From: Solirubrobacterales bacterium
GTDB lineage: Bacteria; Actinomycetota; Thermoleophilia; Solirubrobacterales; Solirubrobacteraceae
Assembly (NCBI GenBank): GCA_016215085.1
Contig: JACRMD010000243.1
Span: 8,711-19,614, forward strand
Direction of reading: 5' to 3'
Length of the DNA: 10,904 bases
The notes beneath the pieces were generated by a model. The model was not told the origin of the DNA, did no database searches, and saw only the letters and a list, made by a program, of their open reading frames with translations. This document shows positions 6,991 to 10,904 of this stretch, in pieces (within the stretch, counting starts at the first letter, position 1; each line of letters begins with the position of its first letter). A program made the position numbers and the translations under genes.

Positions 6991-7211
6991 GACGCCTCGA
7001 CGACCTCGTAGTCCTCGATGAGCGGGTTGGCCAGCAGCCTGCGGCACATGTCGTCCAGCTGCGACGCGTCGTCCACGTCGAGCTCGACAAGGCGGCCGAC
7101 GTGGACGTTGGAGACGCCGCTGAAGCCCAGCGCCGGCAGCGCGCGCTCGACGGCCTGGCCCTGCGGGTCGAGGATGCCGGCCTTCGGGCGGATGAGGACG
7201 CGGGCGCGCAT
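6987..7211 (-). CDS. purS: Phosphoribosylformylglycinamidine synthase subunit PurS
   Basis: PurS is a small structural subunit that forms dimers bridging PurQ and PurL in organisms with the split FGAM synthetase. The 74-aa product shows the family pattern: an N-terminal beta strand (MRARVLIRPKAGILDP), DPQGQAVERAL (15-25), VSNVHVGRLVELDV (33-46) and the C-terminal MCRRLLANPLIEDYEV (55-70). The length is at the short end of the usual 75-90. Its ATG at 7211 follows the purC stop by 2 nt, and its stop overlaps the purQ GTG by 4 nt. Its presence means the complex is the Bacillus/actinobacterial type and not the fused large PurL. Confidence 0.97.
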   Translation of the reverse strand: MRARVLIRPKAGILDPQGQAVERALPALGFSGVSNVHVGRLVELDVDDASQLDDMCRRLLANPLIEDYEVVEAS

Positions 7212-7213
7212 CG

Positions 7214-8095
7214 TCACGCCGCGGTCCGCGCCAGCCACGCGTCGAACGACTCGCCGGTGATCTTCTCGTAGGCCTCGACGTACTTGGCGCGCGTGCCCTG
7301 CACCACGTCGTCCGGGATCTCGGGCGCCGGCGGCGTCTTGTCCCAGCCGGTCGACGAGGCCCAGTCGCGCACGAACTGCTTGTCGAAGCTGGGGACTGGC
7401 CGGCCCGCTTCCCATTGATCGGCGGGCCAGAAGCGCGACGAGTCGGGCGTGAGCACCTCGTCGCCCAGCACGAGCTCGCCGCGGTCGTCGAGGCCGAACT
7501 CGAACTTCGTGTCGGCGAGGATGACCCCGCGCTCGGCCGCGTGGTCGGCGGCGAAGCGGTAGAGCTGGATCGAGACGTCGCGCAGCCGGCCCGCGAGGTC
7601 GCGGTCGCCCAGGATCTCGGACGCCTGCTCGAGGTCGATCGCCTCGTCGTGGCCGACCTCGGCCTTCGTCGAGGGCGTGAAGATCGGCGTGGGCAGCTTC
7701 TGGGACTCGCGCAGGCCGGGCGGCAGCTCGATGCCCGAGACCTTGCCGGTCTCCTGGTAGTCCTTCCAGCCCGAGCCGGTGATGTAGCCGCGCACGACGC
7801 ACTCGACGGGCAGCATCTTGAGCTTGCGCACGGCCAGCGCGCGGCCGCGCACCTCGGCCGGCACGTCGTCGGTGGCCGACACGTAGTGGTTGCGCACGAT
7901 GTGCCCGGTCTTGGCGAACCAGAACACCGACAGGCCGGTCAGGACCTTGCCCTTGTCGGGGATGGTGTTCGGGTGCACGACGTCGTACGTCGAGATCCGG
8001 TCGGAGGCGACCATCAGCAGCCGGTCGCCGAGGTCGTACATCTCTCGGACCTTGCCGCTGGCGACGAGCGGGAGGTCCAGTGAGGCGGCGGTCAC
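7214..8095 (-). CDS. purC: Phosphoribosylaminoimidazole-succinocarboxamide synthase (SAICAR synthetase)
   Basis: PurC joins CAIR and aspartate with ATP to give SAICAR. The 293-aa product is the longer form (about 290-300 aa) common in actinobacteria and fungi. Motifs seen are SGKVREMYDLGDRLLMVASDR (13-33, nucleotide binding), SATDDVP (73-79), VRGYITGSGWKDYQ (101-114), PIFTPSTKAEVGHDE (137-151), ILADTKFEFG (192-201) and DEVLTPDSSRFW (212-223). The start is uncertain by a few residues. I chose the GTG at 8095 because family homology begins near LPLVASGKVR. A TTG at 8164 in the same frame would overlap purB and add 23 Ser/Gly-rich residues. The gap from the purB stop is 28 nt, the largest inside this operon, and contains no good Shine-Dalgarno site. 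Confidence 0.96.
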   Translation of the reverse strand: MTAASLDLPLVASGKVREMYDLGDRLLMVASDRISTYDVVHPNTIPDKGKVLTGLSVFWFAKTGHIVRNHYVSATDDVPAEVRGRALAVRKLKMLPVECVVRGYITGSGWKDYQETGKVSGIELPPGLRESQKLPTPIFTPSTKAEVGHDEAIDLEQASEILGDRDLAGRLRDVSIQLYRFAADHAAERGVILADTKFEFGLDDRGELVLGDEVLTPDSSRFWPADQWEAGRPVPSFDKQFVRDWASSTGWDKTPPAPEIPDDVVQGTRAKYVEAYEKITGESFDAWLARTAA

Positions 8096-8123
8096 CGCGC
8101 GGAGGCTACCGAAGGGATCGGCG

Positions 8124-9398
8124 CTACCGGAGCCCGTCGAGGCGCCCGACGATCTCCCCTGCAAACCGCGTGTAGTGGCCCAGGTCGAAGATCGCGTCGA
8201 GGTCCAGCCCGAGGCCCGGCTCGGCCTCCAGGAGGTCCCGCAGCGGGGTGTGCGAGTCCCACGCCCGCTGGGCGTGCTCCTGGGTGATCCGGTAGGCCTC
8301 GTCGCGCGAGCGGCCGGCCGCCACGAGCGCCAGGAGGACCCGCTGGGAGAAGAGCGCGCCGTAGGTGATGTCGAGGTTGGCCCGCATCCGCTCGGGGTGG
8401 ACGACCATGCCGCTCGCCAGCCGGGTCGCCAAGGCGTACATGTAGTCCAGGGCGATCGTCGCGTCGGGCAGGATCACGCGCTCGGCGCCCGAGTGCGAGA
8501 TGTCGCGCTCGTGCCAGAGGGCGACGTCCTCGACGCCCGCCTGGGCGTAGCCGCGCAGCACGCGGGCCAGGCCGGTGATGCGCTCCGAGGTGATCGGGTT
8601 GCGCTTGTGGGGCATGGCCGACGAGCCCTTCTGGGCGCCGGCCCGGAACGGCTCCTCGACCTCGCGGACCTCGGTGCGCTGCAGGTGGCGGATCTCGGTG
8701 GCGAAGCGCTCGAGGCCGGCGCCGGCGAGCGAGATCGCCTGCAGCAGCTCGGCGTGGCGGTCGCGCGGGACGACCTGGGTCGAGGCGTCCTCGCGGCGGA
8801 TGCCCAGCCGCGCCAGCACGCGGGCCTCGAACTCCGGCGAGGTGGCGGAGTAGGTGCCGACCGCGCCGCTGATGGCGCCGACGGCCGCCTGGTCGAAGGC
8901 CTGCTCGAGGCGCCGGAGGTTGCGGTCGGCCTCGAACGCGAAGCCGGCCAGCTTGACGCCGAAGGTCGTCGGCTCGGCGTGGACCCCGTGGGTGCGCCCC
9001 ACGCAGACCGTGTCCACGTGCGCGCGCGCCTGCTCGGCCAGCGCGTCGCGGTAGCCGCGGGCGCCGCGCACCACGATCTCGCCCGCCTTGCGCAACTGCA
9101 GCGCCAGCGCGGTGTCGAGCACGTCGGAGGACGTGAGGCCGTAGTGGATCCAGCGGCCCGGCTCGCCCGCGCTCGCGGCGAGCACGTCGACGAAGGCGGC
9201 GACGTCGTGGTCGGTGACCTTCTCGCGCTCGAGGACCGCCTCGACCGTGAAGGTCGCCGCGCGGATGGCCTCGAGGTCGGACTCGGTCGGCCCCTCGGTC
9301 TCCTCGGCGCAGGCGACCTCGACCTGGCGCCAGGACTCGAGCTTGGCCTCGTCGGTCCAGACGGCCCCGATCTCGGGACGGGTGTACCTCGGGATCAC
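8124..9398 (-). CDS. purB: Adenylosuccinate lyase
   Basis: PurB removes fumarate from SAICAR to give AICAR, and from adenylosuccinate to give AMP, so it acts in both the main pathway and the AMP branch. The 424-aa protein belongs to the fumarase/aspartase superfamily. The signature loop GSSAMPHKRNP lies at 258-268, GRTHGVHAEP (His137/His140 region) at 134-143, and HYGLTSSDVLDTA at 85-97. The start is the GTG at 9398 (VIPRYTRPEIGAVW matches the usual family N-terminus), overlapping the purE stop by 4 nt (GTGA). The frame stays open upstream to about 10775, but that is a shadow of purE and purD. The protein looks complete and ordinary. Confidence 0.97.
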   Translation of the reverse strand: MIPRYTRPEIGAVWTDEAKLESWRQVEVACAEETEGPTESDLEAIRAATFTVEAVLEREKVTDHDVAAFVDVLAASAGEPGRWIHYGLTSSDVLDTALALQLRKAGEIVVRGARGYRDALAEQARAHVDTVCVGRTHGVHAEPTTFGVKLAGFAFEADRNLRRLEQAFDQAAVGAISGAVGTYSATSPEFEARVLARLGIRREDASTQVVPRDRHAELLQAISLAGAGLERFATEIRHLQRTEVREVEEPFRAGAQKGSSAMPHKRNPITSERITGLARVLRGYAQAGVEDVALWHERDISHSGAERVILPDATIALDYMYALATRLASGMVVHPERMRANLDITYGALFSQRVLLALVAAGRSRDEAYRITQEHAQRAWDSHTPLRDLLEAEPGLGLDLDAIFDLGHYTRFAGEIVGRLDGLR

Positions 9399-9871
9399 GC
9401 GCGCAGGATGCGCAGGGCCAGGTGACCCGCGTTCTTCGCGTTGTCCAGGCCGACACAGGCGACCGGGACGCCGGGCGGCATCTGGGCGACGGACAGCAGC
9501 GCGTCGAGGCCGCCTGCGGCGGACAGGCGCGAGGACAGCGGGACGCCGATGACCGGCAGGTCGGTGTGCGCGGCGGCGACGCCCGGCAGCGCGGCGGACA
9601 GGCCCGCCCCGGCGATGATCACCTGCAGGCCGCGCATCCGCGCGTTCTTGCAGTAGTCGGCGACCGTCTCGGGGTCGCGGTGGGCGGACATCACGCGGGT
9701 CTCGTGGCGGACGCCCGCCTCGTCGAGCACCTTCGCGGCGCCCGACATGGTGTCCATGTCGGACTGCGAGCCCATGATGATGGCGACGCGGGGCGCGTCG
9801 GGCTCGGTGGCCTCGAGCTGCGTCAGCGGCTCGGGCGCGGTGGTCTGCTCGGTCTGCGGCTGCTCGGTCAC
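9395..9871 (-). CDS. purE: 5-(Carboxyamino)imidazole ribonucleotide mutase / AIR carboxylase catalytic subunit
   Basis: Class I PurE converts N5-CAIR (made by PurK) to CAIR; class II enzymes carboxylate AIR directly. The 158-aa product has VAIIMGSQSDMDTM (29-42), SAHRDPE (62-68), IIAGAGLSAALPGV (85-98), DLPVIGVPL (104-112) and SVAQMPPGVPVACVGLDNAKNAG (split over 127-149). Three things are unusual. An acidic, low-complexity N-terminal tail of about 27 residues precedes the core. The class I GGAAHLPG motif reads GLSAALPG, so the usual His is Ala. The protein stops at RILRA, without the C-terminal helix of about 20-30 residues found in E. coli PurE. The GTG at 9871 directly abuts the purD stop, with GGAG 9 nt upstream (9881-9884), which supports this start. 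No purK is in the window. Confidence 0.95.
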   Translation of the reverse strand: MTEQPQTEQTTAPEPLTQLEATEPDAPRVAIIMGSQSDMDTMSGAAKVLDEAGVRHETRVMSAHRDPETVADYCKNARMRGLQVIIAGAGLSAALPGVAAAHTDLPVIGVPLSSRLSAAGGLDALLSVAQMPPGVPVACVGLDNAKNAGHLALRILRA

Positions 9872-10904
9872 CTAGGCACGCTCCACGGCGCGCAGCGCGA
9901 TGTCGCGTCGCAGCTGGCGCCCCTCGAACTGGATCTGGTCGGCGGCAGCATAGGCCGCGTCGCGCGCGGCCGCGGGCGTGGCGCCCAGCGCCGTCACGTT
10001 GAGGACGCGGCCGCCGGCGGTGACGACCGCCCCGTCCTCCCGCCGGGCCGTCCCCGCGTGCGTCACCTCGACGCCGGTGGGCACCGCGTCCAGGCCCTCG
10101 ATCACGTCGCCGCTCGACGACGACGCCGGGTAGCCCCTGGACGCGAGCACGAGCGTCACCGCCCAGCGGTCGTCGAACTCCAGCGACGGGATGCCCGCCA
10201 GGCCGCCGGGCCGGGTCGCGCGGTGCAGGACGTCGAGGAGGTCGGTCTTCAGCCGCGGCAGCACGCCCTGCGTCTCGGGATCGCCGAAGCGGACGTTGAA
10301 CTCGAGCACCCGGACGCCGTCGTCGGTGAGCATGAGCCCCGCGTACAGCACGCCGTGGAACGGGCAGCCGCGCTCGCGCAGCAGGTCGACGACCGGCTGG
10401 TGGACGTGCGCGCAGACCTCGTCGGGATCGGGCGCGCCGGGCACCGGCGAGTACGCGCCCATGCCGCCGGTGTTCGGCCCGGCGTCGCCGTCGCCGATGC
10501 GCTTGTAGTCCTGCGACGGCGTCATCGGTACCGCGCGCTCGCCGTCGCAGATCGCGAACAGCGAGATCTCGGCGCCGACGAGGTGCTCCTCGACCACGAC
10601 CGGCCCCTCGCCGAAGCGGCGCTCGTCGAGCATCTCCCGCAGCGCCGCGCGGGCCTCGGCCTCGTCCTGGGCGATGACGACGCCCTTGCCCGCGGCCAGC
10701 CCGTCGAACTTGATGACCGTCGGGTAGGCCGTGATCGCCTCCAGCCCGGCCTCCACGGACTCGACCTCGGCCCACTCCGCGGTCGGGACGCCGGCGCTGG
10801 CCATGACCTCCTTGGCGAACGCCTTGGAGCCCTCCAGACGCGCCGCGGCGGCCGACGGCCCGAAGCAGGCGATGCCGGCGCGCTCGAGGCGGTCGGCGAG
10901 CCCG
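9872..10904 (-). CDS. purD: Phosphoribosylamine-glycine ligase (GAR synthetase), partial (5' end outside window)
   Basis: PurD couples 5-phosphoribosylamine (the PurF product) with glycine using ATP to give GAR. The 3' part, 343 codons plus stop, is present; family members run about 420-430 aa, so roughly 80 N-terminal residues lie beyond the right edge. The visible part enters at GLADRLERAGIACFGPS and continues with AARLEGSKAFAKEVM. ATP-grasp motifs follow: VIKFDGLAAGKGV, VVEEHLVGAEIS, MTPSQDYKRIGDGD, GPNTGGMGAYSP and LEFNVRFGDPETQ (the metal-binding Glu/Asn segment). The C-terminal domain ends near ALRAVERA. An internal ATG at 10804 is not the real start, because homology continues upstream of it. 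It is the most upstream gene visible, so the operon promoter must be outside the window. Confidence 0.97.
   Translation of the reverse strand, partial: GLADRLERAGIACFGPSAAAARLEGSKAFAKEVMASAGVPTAEWAEVESVEAGLEAITAYPTVIKFDGLAAGKGVVIAQDEAEARAALREMLDERRFGEGPVVVEEHLVGAEISLFAICDGERAVPMTPSQDYKRIGDGDAGPNTGGMGAYSPVPGAPDPDEVCAHVHQPVVDLLRERGCPFHGVLYAGLMLTDDGVRVLEFNVRFGDPETQGVLPRLKTDLLDVLHRATRPGGLAGIPSLEFDDRWAVTLVLASRGYPASSSSGDVIEGLDAVPTGVEVTHAGTARREDGAVVTAGGRVLNVTALGATPAAARDAAYAAADQIQFEGRQLRRDIALRAVERA

Noticed and set aside
6991..7047. Longer purQ start at 7047
   Set aside because: The added residues are out-of-frame purS with no PurQ homology. The GTG at 6990 overlaps the purS stop in the usual GTGA way.
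6987..7211. PurS looked short (74 aa)
   Set aside because: All family blocks are present from first strand to IEDYEV; the length is within normal variation.
7890..9425. Plus-strand open frame of 511 codons opposite purC and purB
   Set aside because: It is a shadow of well-conserved purC and purB, with no recognisable motif and biased composition.
9399..10775. Upstream extension of the purB frame to 10775
   Set aside because: Adenylosuccinate lyase homology starts at the GTG at 9398. The rest is out-of-frame purE and purD.
1..10904. tRNA or rRNA genes, CRISPR arrays, insertion sequences, prophage or defence genes
   Set aside because: I saw no cloverleaf, spaced repeats, transposase or terminal repeats. 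Intergenic space is too small, the largest gap being 89 bp.

Overview
The window is a stretch of very GC-rich chromosome (strong G/C at third codon positions, many GTG starts, almost no clear Shine-Dalgarno sites) on which every gene I can support lies on the minus strand. Gene content and protein style (split PurS/PurQ/small PurL, long-form PurC, Fe-S type PurF) fit a high-GC actinobacterium. The Thermoleophilia/Solirubrobacterales is my best guess, but that is an inference from style and not a search result.

Read in the direction of transcription (right to left), the window opens with the 3' part of purD (cut by the window edge), followed by purE, purB, purC, purS, purQ and purL. These seven are packed with gaps of 28 nt or less or with 4-nt GTGA overlaps, so they form one de novo purine biosynthesis operon. 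PurD makes GAR. PurS, PurQ and PurL form the FGAM synthetase complex. PurE, PurC and PurB carry the pathway from CAIR to AICAR. After purL come a CPA1-type Na+/H+ antiporter, then purF (the committed step from PRPP), a GNAT acetyltransferase starting 3 nt after the purF stop, and the 5' part of an ECF sigma factor gene cut by the left edge. purK, purM, purN and purH are not in the window.

The only gap with visible regulatory structure is the 89 bp between the antiporter and purF. It holds a hairpin just after the antiporter stop, a possible extended -10, and an 8-bp inverted repeat next to the purF start. This suggests purF has its own transcription start.

The strongest anomaly is in PurL. 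A block of about 44 residues that is highly conserved in the family, lying between the ATP/substrate loop (ATGV) and YGNSIGVPTVGGE, is cleanly absent in frame at positions 6020/6021. Either this FGAM synthetase is crippled or rebuilt, or the assembly has lost 132 bp. I found no phage, transposon, CRISPR array, RNA gene or defence system. Apart from the PurL lesion, this is a conserved housekeeping region with some unusual neighbours.
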